From contig CAXAMN010022017.1 of assembly GCA_963970005.1 (NCBI GenBank), forward strand, positions 393,826 through 457,825: DNA of 64,000 nt, written 5' to 3'. Positions 51,872 through 61,862 of the stretch are shown here, one piece after another. Numbering within the stretch: the stretch's first letter is position 1; the number at the start of each line of letters is the position of its first letter. Below the pieces are notes generated by a model, which was not told the origin of the DNA, ran no database searches, and worked only from the letters and a program-made list of their open reading frames with translations. The stretch comes from Durusdinium trenchii (lineage: Eukaryota; Sar; Dinophyceae; Suessiales; Symbiodiniaceae). The translations under genes were made by a program, and so were the position numbers.

Positions 51872-52191
51872 ATTGGAGACCCCCAAAATATACAACCCAC
51901 CCACCAACCCACTCAATCAACAAACAGCCCAGTCAATGGAAGCAACGAGCTACCAAGAGACTGGACATCAACCCGTCCAATGTCTTTTTCCTACCCCTTT
52001 GGACCTTCAACCGGGGTATGAAAAAATGAAGATCAACAAGCAGGACCAGGGGTCCCGCCAGCCCGGAGTCGAAGCTTACTGCGCGATGGCCAACCCCCAC
52101 GATGGGTCGGAACTTGGGTCTACCTCCATCGCTCCCCAAAATGGTTGGTGAGATCGTTCAACGTTTCGCTTGAACACCCAGGAAAACCACC

Positions 52192-52299
52192 CCCAGACAT
52201 GACCCACGGGACTGCCAGTATATACCGATCAGGCCAGGGGTGGTGGTGCCGGGTCTGTCTGGGGCGGCAGTCCACTGGCAGTCCCGTGGAGTGTCTGGG
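52192..52299. mobile_element. Family A element (copy A15)
   Basis: CCCAGACATGACCC to GGAGTGTCTGGG; subtype with CAGGCCAGGGGTGGTG in the core. Confidence 0.8.
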
Positions 52300-52328
52300 A
52301 CTGGTAGCAAGGAAGCGTGCCCCCCTTT

Positions 52329-52383
52329 TCCACGTCGACGTTTCCGGCACCTCTGCTTGTCGGCGTGCTTCTTCGGCGGCCGC
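52329..52383 (-). CDS. Alanine-rich coiled-coil exon
   Basis: Right after GGATCTGCCGCAG the minus frame reads AAAEEARRQAEVPETSTWK. The exon at 53.2 kb starts the same way (AAAQEALRQAEAEKASAAPG) after GAGTCGTCGCAG. The upstream frame (RVSPLLAADLPQ) is open too, so the true acceptor may be earlier. No family was recognised. Confidence 0.35.
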
Positions 52384-52834
52384 CTGCGGCAGATCCGCCG
52401 CGAGCAACGGCGACACACGTTGCGGAGGCGGAGGCAGTGTGGAGAAAGGCGAAGAAAACGATGGGCATACGGTATCGAAGGATCTCAATGATCTCCCAAG
52501 CCATGTCCCTGAAAAATGAAGGTTCAGCGAACTGTCCACAGTCCACCTCTGAGTGGGGCCACGTGGGGCCAGGTTTTGCAACCCACGTCTTGCCCGCAAC
52601 ACAGTCCACCTATGCATCCGACATGTTACTTACCACATCCGCCTACGACATGTGTCTATCAGAAATATCCCCTGACTGACTTGGACTCGAACAGATGCTC
52701 ACCTACCAGCATGGTGTTGACATGTGTTGACCTCCGTGGCTTACCACCATGGCTTCATAGCGACTCTTGGGGAGGCTGAAATACCTAGACCTAGATGTAG
52801 TGGTTGGAAGTTCTTTGACTGGGTGGTGGACGGC

Positions 52835-53173
52835 TTATTCTATAGAAGTCCACACGACTACGCCCATCATTAAACCATCTTGAATAGCTTGAACCCATGC
52901 CTTCCAGGCCACTCGCTCCCAAAAAGAATACCTACCACCCAGTGCATCCCAGTGCTCTCTTGCAAGTGGAGGGGAGGGGTCGAAAAAGACCGTGGGAGGG
53001 TCTAAACCCACCACTCTTCTCGTCATCCGCCACCGGTCATCCACTGACTCCTTCAGTTTCCACGGAAGATCAAGGTTGACCGCCTTCTTTCTATAGTGAC
53101 GGTGGGGAAACCACTCCCCAAAAAGGGTTTCATATAGGTTATCCACTTTTCCTGGGTAGGTCGGTAGGTCCAT
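52835..53173 (-). CDS. Hypothetical 112-aa protein
   Basis: An ATG in good context (GAGGACCATGGACC) opens a minus frame to TAA: MDLPTYPGKVDNLYETLFGE then VNLDLPWKLKESVDDRWRMT, RVVGLDPPTVFFDPSPPLAR and FWERVAWKAWVQAIQDGLMM. The tryptophan-rich, well-mixed composition over 112 codons is unusual for a chance frame, although GC3 is only about 50%. It may be intronless or the last exon of a longer gene. No family was recognised. Confidence 0.4.
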   Translation of the reverse strand: MDLPTYPGKVDNLYETLFGEWFPHRHYRKKAVNLDLPWKLKESVDDRWRMTRRVVGLDPPTVFFDPSPPLAREHWDALGGRYSFWERVAWKAWVQAIQDGLMMGVVVWTSIE

Positions 53174-53243
53174 GGTCCTCCGCTCCAGGCGCCGCGCTCG
53201 CCTTCTCGGCTTCGGCCTGTCGTAGTGCCTCTTGCGCCGCAGC
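53160..53243 (-). CDS. Alanine-rich coiled-coil exon
   Basis: Another frame overlapping the start region of the 112-aa protein: AAAQEALRQAEAEKASAAPG then AEDHG, directly after a CAG acceptor. It is similar to the exon at 52329-52383. The two frames cannot both be used by the same transcript here. Confidence 0.3.
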
Positions 53244-53293
53244 CTGCGACGACTCGACAGAGCTCGAGCATGCTCGCGCGGAGAGGGGCTATT

Positions 53294-53311
53294 ACCCAAA
53301 CACTCCATCTG
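53294..53311. mobile_element. Family A left-end fragment
   Basis: CCCAAACACTCCATCTGG only. Confidence 0.55.
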
Positions 53312-53819
53312 GTCAGTTTACTTTAAATTCAAAACGGTTGCCTCGTCTTAAATCTACTTGTCACCTTTTGATTAGATCTGCAAACCGCGCCTCATTAAAT
53401 TCAATACGGACTTCAGCCCTCGTCCCAATATTGCCAATGCCATTGGAACTAGCCTTCTGCCTCCTTCTTCCTCTTTTTCAGAGGGTTCCGCACCCCGGCT
53501 CCCAGGGTCCAGCCCCACGAACATGGCTTCACCTCACCGGGCAGGAGGCCCATAGATGAGAGGCCCATAGATGAGGCCATCCAATTGGATCTAAAGTGCT
53601 TTTAAGGCACTTTCTGGTGCTAATTCTTGTGCTTCCAGTGGTAGTCTCTGATACAGCGCCGCGGCCGTACACAATTCATAACTCAAAAAACTAACCTGAG
53701 AAGCTGCAAAACGAAAGCCAGCGCTTTTGTGGGGCTGATTCGCAATGCAAAGCCGGGAAGAAGCTATTTCCACTGTCTGTGAAGCCTGATGCGCGCCATA
53801 CCTGGGAACAGAATTGTAG

Positions 53820-53945
53820 CTACAAGACCTTTATTTTCAAGGTGGCCTGAACAGAGTGTTTTAGGGCAGCAAANNNNNNNNNNCAAGGTGCCAACTACAC
53901 CTTTATTTTCAAGGTGGCCTGAACAGAGTGGTTTAGGGCAGCAAA
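53820..53945. repeat. Repeat flanking an assembly gap
   Basis: CCTTTATTTTCAAGGTGGCC, followed by TGAACAGAGTG(T/G)TTTAGGGCAGC, occurs on both sides of ten Ns (53874-53883). CAAGGTGCCAACTACACCTT recurs at 54223. The gap likely joins two ends of the same repeat unit. Confidence 0.85.
53874..53883. other. Assembly gap (10 N)
   Basis: Ten undetermined bases between near-identical sequences. Confidence 0.95.
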
Positions 53946-54556
53946 CCCTGGTCTCAGGCCACCTTGACTTTAGCTTGAAAACCACAGCTTTGAAGCCTCA
54001 TGCGCGCCATACCAGAACTGTAGCTACTTGTAGCTACCCTGGGTCCGTATAAATAGTATGTTGCTATACCTCTTACACATCTATACAAGTTCAAAGCACG
54101 AATGAGACTTCAAGGCTGTGGATTGCTGTGCGTGTGTAGAGGTTCTCAAGCGGTTGACGGAAAGGGAACTTGAAGTACTATACCTGGTAGCTGCACTATA
54201 GCTACCCTAGGTCTCTCTACCTTGCAAGGTGCCAACTACACCTTTCCATTCAGATGATGCAAATGATGCATTTGGCATTTCTTGCATCACCACCCCTCAA
54301 AAATCACCTCCAACACAACCTCAAAAAACCTTCCCTCGGAGCACCCTCCTCCCCCAGCATGTGCTGAGTTGACGTATACCTTTCTCGGGCCACCCCCCCA
54401 GACCCCCTAACTACTCACTTCGTTCGCCAGACACAACTCCGCTAGCGCCTTCTACGAAGGCGGGCTTTCGTAACTTATCTCTACTATACTCTACTTTAGG
54501 ATAATTCTATCGAGTCATCTCACATCACTTAATAGTTATCTGGGCTGAATCACAAG

Positions 54557-55525
54557 TTAACTTTTTATATAACAAATTAACTCTATAAAGTTCACCTGCT
54601 TAGTACCAGCAATAGACCCGAAGTGTAATAAAATATTAACAAGTGTAACTCTTTCTGAAGAAAGCTTGCGATTGCTTTCCTGGACATTGTGGCACATGTG
54701 CTTTAGCCCCACCCAATGTGCAGAAGTAATGCCACGAAATGTGCAAAAGTTATGCCATGCATGTGTGCTGAACAAGTGCTGTTTGTGCAGGAGGTTGCTG
54801 GTGCTTGCCTCTGTACACATGGACCTTTCAGATGTCCATTCTGGAAGTGCATGCCCAATCTGCAATGTTGCACCATTTTTGCGCATGCATAGTGTGGGCT
54901 CCCCCCCCAAAGATGCCATGTGCACACAAGGCCTTTACTACTGACATGTAGTCTTCACCTGCCAAGCACCATGTTCTTCTAGGGCTGATTGCGCCAGAGA
55001 TTGCAGCTATGCGCAGCAAACAGTGAAGCTTACTGGTGCAAAAGAGGGTACGGCACGGAGGTTTTCCTCCCTGTAAAGCAGCCCTTGCGAGTGGCGCATC
55101 TGTTGACAAGCTCTGTAGAATTCTGAAGTTGCAGCAGCAGGAAGGGCATCTTCTGACTTGTGTTCCTCAAGGATATCCTCCATCCCGGAGTTTAGTTTCA
55201 AAAGTACAAGGATCTGCCTGTGACCCAAAACTATTGGGTTCAAATGCTCCTGCCACAGCTGAAGAAGAATTGGCAGGGTGCCCTTGACCACAATGGCGTT
55301 GCCTTTCAGCTTGATGGCACTAGCCTTCCGGTAGAACGTGGAAAGCTTCAAGGAATTTGTTGTTGTTGTGGTTTAGGACGGCAACCTTCCCAAGGAGTTT
55401 GTATCGGTGTAAGGTCCCGTGCTCCTTGTAAATCTGCTGAATCCTAGAGACCAAAGCCTTTGAATGTTGGCTCCTGGCTCTTCCATGATCACATAGCAGA
55501 GGAGACAAAGAATACTGCCACACTG
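54557..55525 (-). pseudogene. Possible decayed intronless gene copy
   Basis: Over almost 1 kb the minus strand stays open by shifting frame: SQHSKALVSRIQQIYKEHGT (to 55323), then GNAIVVKGTLPILLQLWQEH and GMEDILEEHKSEDALPAAAT (55007-55351), then ISPRRTWCLAGEDYMSVVKA (54828-55080), then HAWHNFCTFRGITSAHWVGL (54557-54925). The overlapping frames would suit a retro-copied gene with several frameshifts. No conserved domain was recognised, so a chance mosaic is possible. Confidence 0.3.
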
Positions 55526-55550
55526 AAACTGTTCACTTGCCAAATATTTA

Positions 55551-55617
55551 TCCATGTATGGCATATTTGAACACATCGGGGTAGCTTCAAGTGGCCAATG
55601 ACTATATGGAGTGTCTG
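55551..55617. mobile_element. Family A element (copy A17, diverged)
   Basis: TCCATGTATGGCATATTTGA to ATATGGAGTGTCTGGC, with most of the core lost. Confidence 0.65.
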
Positions 55618-57118
55618 GCTTAATTCATCAAGATTCTATATTGTTACATCTGATGAGTGTCGGCTCCTCTTCCAGTCCGACGGAATGTGGCTTCTCCGAC
55701 CAGAATCACAGTGTGGCTTCTCCGGTTAGAGCAACCCAGCGCTATATATACTATATATGTCTTTTTTAGAGCAGGTTGAAACGACCCCAGCACCCCCCAC
55801 GGAGAGGTAGAGAGACATCCAAACTGATGAAGATGTGGTTGCATGATGGGAATTCATGAAGGCACCAGGGGCGAAATGAATTTGGAACCATTATATAATG
55901 GATTTATGCCGTCGTTGTCTTATGGATTTGATGCGACAAAGCCTAGAATAATGCTACAAACCCAGGTCAACATATATTAATGGTTATATCTTAAATAGTT
56001 GGTCTTTGAAGGCCTAGGGCCTAGGGTAGGCTCAGCCTAAGGCCTGGCATTGACCAGAACCTCTCAAAGACGGACCCGCTCGGAGGCCCGGACCTCGGCG
56101 GACCTCAGCAGTGGACCGCCACCAGGGGGCACGCCAGGTGCGGTGGATTCAGGAGCACGTCCGGGGTAGAGAGAAGGGGTGTTTGCTTTTCCCCAAGTTC
56201 CATCCAAGTGCCCAGGCTACGGCGACCTGAAAATTCCATTCCGAACTCTGAAGGGTGGGTGCAAACTGAAGGGTTGAAGAAGGTCGAAGAAGGTCGACTG
56301 GGACGCGACAAGGTCGACTGAGGACCACATCAACTGTTGGATCTGCTGGGGAAATCCATCCCTCAGAAAAAGGCTATGCATCCAACTGAGTGGGTAGGTG
56401 TATATAGCATGTTACAACCACTCCGACTCCTACATGTACAGCACATGTTGGGTGTTGCAGGCGCACCATGGTACATTCTGGCAGGCCCGTTCCAGCGGCT
56501 GTGCGGATGGTGATAGTTTTGGGGTATTCTCTGGTCGGGGTGATGTTCAGAGATGTCCACATCCTCATGTCAGGATGTTGGAGCACTGCACATCCGGCGG
56601 TCCACCAGCCAGGACACCTCCTGGTTTCCTCTGTGTTAGTTAGGGCTGTGCATCAAAAGGCCATTGGAAGTTGGTGCCTAGCGTCTTCCACCAAACTAGA
56701 CCTCGTTAAACAGCGGCCTTGTGGACGCTTTCATAAAGGAAATGAGACAGGTAATATCCGGCGTGTCTTCATTGTTCTGCCAGCAGGTTGTGCTCTTTTC
56801 TTGGTCTTTTCCTCGAAACCACGCCTTGTGTGGCTAGCATCGGCCTCCAGCGAGCTTCTGCACCGTTGGCCGCTCGCCAGCTCCAAAGCTCTAGTTGTCA
56901 GTTCCTCTACAGGGCTGGGCGGATCTCTGCACTTTCAGGGCTGCGGACAGACGTGACAAAACGCAAGGGACAACGTTGGAAGGAGGGACGGCGAATGGAG
57001 CAACCCTCTCCATAGCCTGATTCATTCACGTGGACCATCAATTGCCTCGTCTCAAATTGTGCCTTCGTGAACTCAAAACAGCTCTGTTGATGAGAATATC
57101 ATGGGGTAGGCCCAGCAC

Positions 57119-57160
57119 TATTATACGACCAGCGCCACCCAAAGGGTGGCTATTGGATGG
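57119..57160. mobile_element. Family B left-end fragment
   Basis: GACCAGCGCCACCCAAAGGG then TGGCTATTGGATGG; CACCC subtype. Confidence 0.6.
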
Positions 57161-57264
57161 AAAACACGACTTGCAAATTCGGCACCTAAGGGAGTACAAA
57201 AGCAAAGTCAAAGGTTCAAATCAACCATCATCTATCATCAGTCAGTGCAAGACTTCTGGGGAGT

Positions 57265-57603
57265 GTGTGGGTTCCGTCAAGTGAAGAAACCCCCAGCTTG
57301 ACAAGTTCCACAGCCTCATGTAGAATTTGGGTTAACCAAACCGCCCGTAAAATCCAAATCGAGGATTTGATGGATCAAGAGCTTAAGCAGCATGAACCCA
57401 ACCACTCCCAAACTCCAAGTATGCCAACATCATCCAACATCGCTTGGCTTGATCAACCCTCCCAACCATGCGAACACTGGGCATCTGTCACGGGTAGGTA
57501 CCGTGCAGTCAGAAGCCCATGCGAACACTGGGCATCCATGCTTCGCAGGACGACCCCGGAAGAATCTCGGCAGAGTCTCTGCTTGGAGGAAAAACGGAGC
57601 TGA
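57265..57603 (+). CDS. Open frame, 112 codons, hypothetical
   Basis: It contains DQELKQHEPNHSQTPSMPTS and two copies of PCEHWAS caused by a 20-bp direct repeat (CCATGCGAACACTGGGCATC) at 57467 and 57518. Moderate composition; splice sites unknown. Confidence 0.25.
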   Translation: MWVPSSEETPSLTSSTASCRIWVNQTARKIQIEDLMDQELKQHEPNHSQTPSMPTSSNIAWLDQPSQPCEHWASVTGRYRAVRSPCEHWASMLRRTTPEESRQSLCLEEKRS

Positions 57604-58019
57604 CCATACTCAGTTGTAGAAAGCTCTGTCAGTCTGACACTCATCAGTGGTAAGTTGTAATGTTGTAAGGCTCTCATATGGTTTCTAGCTCTGCAACCGC
57701 AAGCACCTTTCGGTTCTGTCGCTTGAACTTATTGCCAAGCATTCTTGACCTCTTGTCGTAATTGCGCGTCCGAGCACCCACAGTGGTCACGTCGAAATTC
57801 TTCCACGTGTTCTGTGGCGAACTTCTACGCCATTTCTAAAAGCTGGGACAAGCAAGGATGTCCGGCCAAACGGGTGGCTGAGCCTCAACAATATTGTCCA
57901 GCCGTTCTGTTCGGCTGATTCGAACAGGAAAACAGGTGCCGGGGTCCCATGAAGACCTTGATGACTTCCGCTTCCCCTGATCGCATGTCCAATTGGTCCA
58001 ATTACAGTAAATACCCTCA

Positions 58020-58108
58020 TTGGGCTCCTGGCCTATATCCTCGGAAGGTTAGATCCCCCCTGGCACACACCCTAACCACCGAACCTCAGGAGGTAGGCCA
58101 GGAGCCCT
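58020..58108. mobile_element. Single-copy palindromic element (family I)
   Basis: GGGCTCCTGGCCTATATCCT pairs with AGGAGGTAGGCCAGGAGCCC. No second copy was seen in the window. Confidence 0.75.
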
Positions 58109-58345
58109 AAACCCCCCCTAAGCCTTAGCAACATCGAGCGGTGGCTCATTCCGGCTCAATACAGCCAGCGCGATTTGGGCACTAAGCACTTCTTCATGTC
58201 CCCAGTGCATCTAGGCAAACCATGATGTCGCCTACCTAGCCAGTGGTTCCAGGGTTTAGGGTTCAGGGCAAAGACTTCAACCGTAGACCGAACGAGGGAA
58301 TCCTAGGGCCCCTTGCTCGTCTTCTGGCGCGGGCCTCCACCTCAC

Positions 58346-58672
58346 CAGTTCAATCGAAAGCTCGGCGCGCCGCCGCCCGCCGGGTAGGAGAGGGTCAGAT
58401 TGGTCCTGGCGAGAGGAGGTCGCAAAAACCGCTGGGCTGAGATCTACCTGAACACGTGATGAGTAGTGAGTAGTGCTTGCTGTGCCGTGAGGCGTCTATA
58501 GCGCCAGGGGTCTAAACCGATCCCCAGCCCCACTCCCACCGACCAGGCCAGGGGGTCGGGCCAAAACCCTGCTCGGTGGCTGTCAAGACATACCACCACG
58601 ATCGAGGACGTCCTGGGTTTGAGCTCGGTGGCCTTGTATTCCAAGTAGTTCCCCGCGGGCCCGAAGAGGTAC
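58346..58672 (-). CDS. Two exons of a hypothetical minus-strand gene
   Basis: Exon 58540-58672 starts after ATCCGACTGGTTGAG and reads YLFGPAGNYLEYKATELKPR then TSSIVVVCLDSHRAGFWPDP; GC3 is about 80%; its donor GTGGGA is in phase 0. Exon 58346-58405 follows a textbook acceptor (GCGACCTCCTCTCGCCAG), is exactly 20 codons (DQSDPLLPGGRRRAELSIEL) and ends at GTGAGG in phase 0. The matching phase and sites make this one of the better supported models in the window. No family was recognised. Confidence 0.5.
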
Positions 58673-58749
58673 CTCAACCAGTCGGATGGAACTCACTGGC
58701 ATCGGAAAGCGGATGGCACCACCGGTGGAAAGCAGTCAGTCTTACGGTA

Positions 58750-58851
58750 CCCAAACACTCCATGTATGCCAAATATGCCTACATTGGGGTGGTTTGACGG
58801 GTCAATGTAGGCATATATGATCATATATGGCAGTCCCATGGAGTGCCTGGG
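58750..58851. mobile_element. Family A element (copy A16)
   Basis: CCCAAACACTCC to GGAGTGCCTGGG with GTA on both sides; the core is inverted relative to A8 (GGGGTGGTTTG). Confidence 0.9.
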
Positions 58852-58979
58852 GTATGGAAAATGTCTTCATTCCACGCTACGGTCACTACAGAAGTTTTGC
58901 AGAGTGGACTGCTTGCTCGGAGGCACCCAATGAAGTGAACGACTGATCGACCAGCGTTCAGACTCGCTGGTCGATGATA

Positions 58980-59468
58980 TCACCAGCGTAAGCGGCCTGT
59001 TGCAAACACCGGAACACGCGTTGCGGAGGTGTTGCCAAACACAAAACCACCATGAACACATACCTCCATAGAAGGTCCTTGAAACTGCAGAGTCCCCAGC
59101 AGTTCCATTTCGACCTGTCTAGATCTTGCACTGATCCAAATGTCTGGGAAAAGAGTTGGATCAATGGGGTCGATCCTATTACCAGGACGTGGATGATGAT
59201 GGTTAGGTTGTAGGCCTTGTTCAATTAAGGAGGACAGACCTAATGGATCCAAACTTGTGGCACTCAGAAGACCGCCTGCAAAACCGGCCCCCGCCGGGAG
59301 GCGGGAGACGCGAGACACATGGAAACCCCACGGGGGAGCCGGATAGCTCAGGGCACTTCTCGCCATAGTAGGCTGCGGCCTTCTTCTCTCCATCAGCTTC
59401 CCAATTGTATCCTTCGGTCTAGGCTGCGATTCCCCCGAGACCAGTCTCGCATGCTCGATAATTATCAT
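58980..59468 (-). CDS. Open frame, 162 codons, hypothetical
   Basis: The minus frame reads IIEHARLVSGESQPRPKDTI then GKLMERRRPQPTMARSALSY and VSRLPAGAGFAGGLLSATSL; the lower part contains RQVEMELLGTLQFQGPSMEV. It probably holds one or two exons: donors such as GTGATATC near 58978 occur in other frames. A family J fragment (59188-59228) is embedded in it, so the whole length is unlikely to be coding. Confidence 0.3.
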   Translation of the reverse strand: MIIIEHARLVSGESQPRPKDTIGKLMERRRPQPTMARSALSYPAPPWGFHVSRVSRLPAGAGFAGGLLSATSLDPLGLSSLIEQGLQPNHHHPRPGNRIDPIDPTLFPDIWISARSRQVEMELLGTLQFQGPSMEVCVHGGFVFGNTSATRVPVFATGRLRW

Positions 59469-59666
59469 GGTGACGTGGATGGTATGGCCCTTTGAAGGAC
59501 CGCTTTGCTCTACAAAGCAGTGGTTTTCTACTAAAAAAGGTATGATTCCAGGGAGTGCATGTCCGACAATACCTTCGGAGACTGGGCCCAGGTCAAGGCA
59601 AGCATAGGGGATGAGTGTAGATCAACATCATGAAACCAGTCCTATCGAGATGTCAAGCCATTCGAC

Positions 59667-59836
59667 CTGACCCCCGTACGGGCCGGCCAGGAGTCTCCGT
59701 CCCGTCGTTGGACGACTATAGTTGGAACATCCCAACTGGAGTCGTTGCAGAAAAGCCAAAGCCAAGTGAAGTCAGCCGCCATTTGCTCCATCCACCCTTT
59801 CCCCCTGCATGGCCTAAGCTTATCCTCTGATCTGTT
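59667..59836 (-). CDS. Possible internal exon, hypothetical
   Basis: Acceptor GTGTTTTCTTTAAAG and donor GTCGAA bound a minus frame reading NRSEDKLRPCRGKGWMEQMA then ADFTWLWLFCNDSSWDVPTI. A plus frame is also open here. It lies in the minus-strand block. Confidence 0.35.
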
Positions 59837-60039
59837 CTTTAAAGAAAACACGAAACCCGATTGGAGGTGCGGGAATCTTCTTGTGTAGAACAGTCTAGGC
59901 TTGTCTAGACCAGGCTTTGTAATAGTACATTGTGCATGAATATAGATAATACATAAATCAAACTATAAATCACATTAACATCCCTGGTCCTATCAAGTCA
60001 CCAATGCATAGAACTTACACCTTCGTCCCCTCCACCACC

Positions 60040-61344
60040 TTAAAATGCCATTGGCTTCTGGCTTCTCGGCCGAACACAGCGAATGCCCGTTTTCCCGCGG
60101 ACCTTCCCTTCTTCCAGGTCTCCTTCGCCCATGCGGACAAGGTAGCTGCCAGGCGGCAGCTGGGCCTTCTCACTGGTGCAGTTTGGGTGGCAGAAGACCA
60201 TGGCCAAGGCCTCACCGTCAACTGCAGAACGGAAAGGCGCGGTTTCACGCCCTTTCCGCCGCGGAATCCTGCGAGCAGTTTTCGGACTCAGGCCCTCGCC
60301 GCCCAAAAAATAGAGAAAGGTACCGAGCTGGTGGAAAGTAAACCCGTTTAGGTATGAAGCACACTTCTCCCGCCTTCAAAGCTTCCTGGTCCTTCTGCGC
60401 CGCCAGCACTTTGGCCACCAGTGGCAGGCCGCCGGACTGAGTGGCCAGAGCAACAAGAACTAAATAGAACAAGCACAAAACTAATGCTGGGCACCGTTGA
60501 AGAAAGCCTATACATACCAAAGATTCAAATTGCCTACGACTTCTGCTGTTCACAAAGCTTTCCTTCATTCCAGCTGGTGCCGGAAACCTCATTGTCTCTC
60601 TGGCCTCGCGCGGACCACTGCTCCAAGTTTGACCGAAACCGTTTCGCCCCGTTCGGATGCGCTGTGAGGTCGGGCGGGATGACAGTTCTTGAAGCTGATG
60701 CTGCTGGAGCCTGCGGAAGTTGTGCGCAGTCCGGCAGGTCTGTGCGAAAATGCAAACATGCTGGCTTTGGGGGTGCTATTAAAGGGTCAATGGATAGCAG
60801 CACTGAAAGCTGCGGGCGTTTGGGTCTGCATGTTTCGCCGACTCTAGCATACTCTAAACTCTAGCCGTCATGGACTCAAGGACTTGAGAAACTCAAGGAC
60901 TTGAGAAAGATACAGGGCCCCAATGTTCCAAATGCATTTCAGTACATCTGATGTTCGAAATCGCTCATTCCAACATCACCTGCCAGGTTGTTGAGGCCTT
61001 CGGGCTGTTCCAGCAGCACCTTTCCCTGCTCCGGCCAGGGTAGAGGCTCGGGTGCCACGTGTGAGGGCTTCGTGGCCCGTAGGCGGCGGCCTGTGGCATG
61101 AAGCAGAGGCCAGGGTGTGAGTGGAAGAGGGCTTATAGATGGAATATGATGGAATAGCTTAGGGAAAGAAATATGATGGAATAGCTTATGATGGAATATG
61201 ATGGAATATGATGGAATACAAATTAGTGCCCTTGAAGTAGTGCCCTTGAGGTGATCCAACTCTTGGATGTCTGGAGTTGTGACTCTTAGATGCGAAGCAC
61301 GTGGTGACTCTCCGCCAGCGCATGAACGACGACCGGTGTTTCTT
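60040..61344 (-). CDS. Five-exon hypothetical gene, 3' part with stop
   Basis: In transcription order: 61244-61344 (GGESPRASHLRVTTPDIQEL, possible GC donor, phase 1); 60980-61090 (acceptor TGCCACAG, TKPSHVAPEPLPWPEQGKVL, donor GTGATG, phase 1); 60588-60739 (acceptor TTTTCGCACAG, LPDCAQLPQAPAASASRTVI, donor GTTTCC, phase 0); 60365-60436 (acceptor GGCCACTCAG, GGLPLVAKVLAAQKDQEALK, donor GTGTGC, phase 0); 60040-60221 (acceptor CCGTTCTGCAG, ALAMVFCHPNCTSEKAQLPP, LVRMGEGDLEEG, ending in TAA). Phase agrees at the first three joins; the last needs a phase-1 donor that I could not fix. High GC3. No family was recognised. Confidence 0.5.
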
Positions 61345-61762
61345 CTCCCGGCGGATCCGTCAAATGAACACAAGTATGGGCTGAGCTTTCATTGAAAACC
61401 GTCTCCCCCCAAAAGGTGCCAAAAACCAAGCACCCTTAGTCTTTATATGTGCTTTGCCTAGCTGAAGAGGCAGGTTGCTCTGAGCTGCCCTGTGTCCTGA
61501 AGAATTGTTCAGCCCTCCGATCGGCAAGAGGTCAAAGTCTTAAACACAGAGGGCTCCGAATCAAATCGCAAGGTCTTCTTGAATGTGCTTAAGGAACCGG
61601 CCAAAAGAATCATCAGAAGAATATATATACACACAAAAGCCACAGGGGAAAGCAAAAATCACCCTATATAAGCACAAACAACCAAATCTTGTTGGCATCA
61701 GGGCACGGAACCACCTTCTCCGAGTCTCTCGCGCAATTGAGCACATCCTCCAATGATCCATC

Positions 61763-61862
61763 TATCTGTCTGTCTGTCTGTCTGCCTGCCTACCTGCCTG
61801 ACTGCCTGACTGACTGTCTGTCTATCTATCTGTGTCTATATCTCTCTCTCTCTCTCTCTGTG
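61763..61862. repeat. CTGT / CTGC / CTAT / CT microsatellite
   Basis: TCTG, CCTG, ACTG and TCTA tetranucleotides, then (CT)n. Confidence 0.95.
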
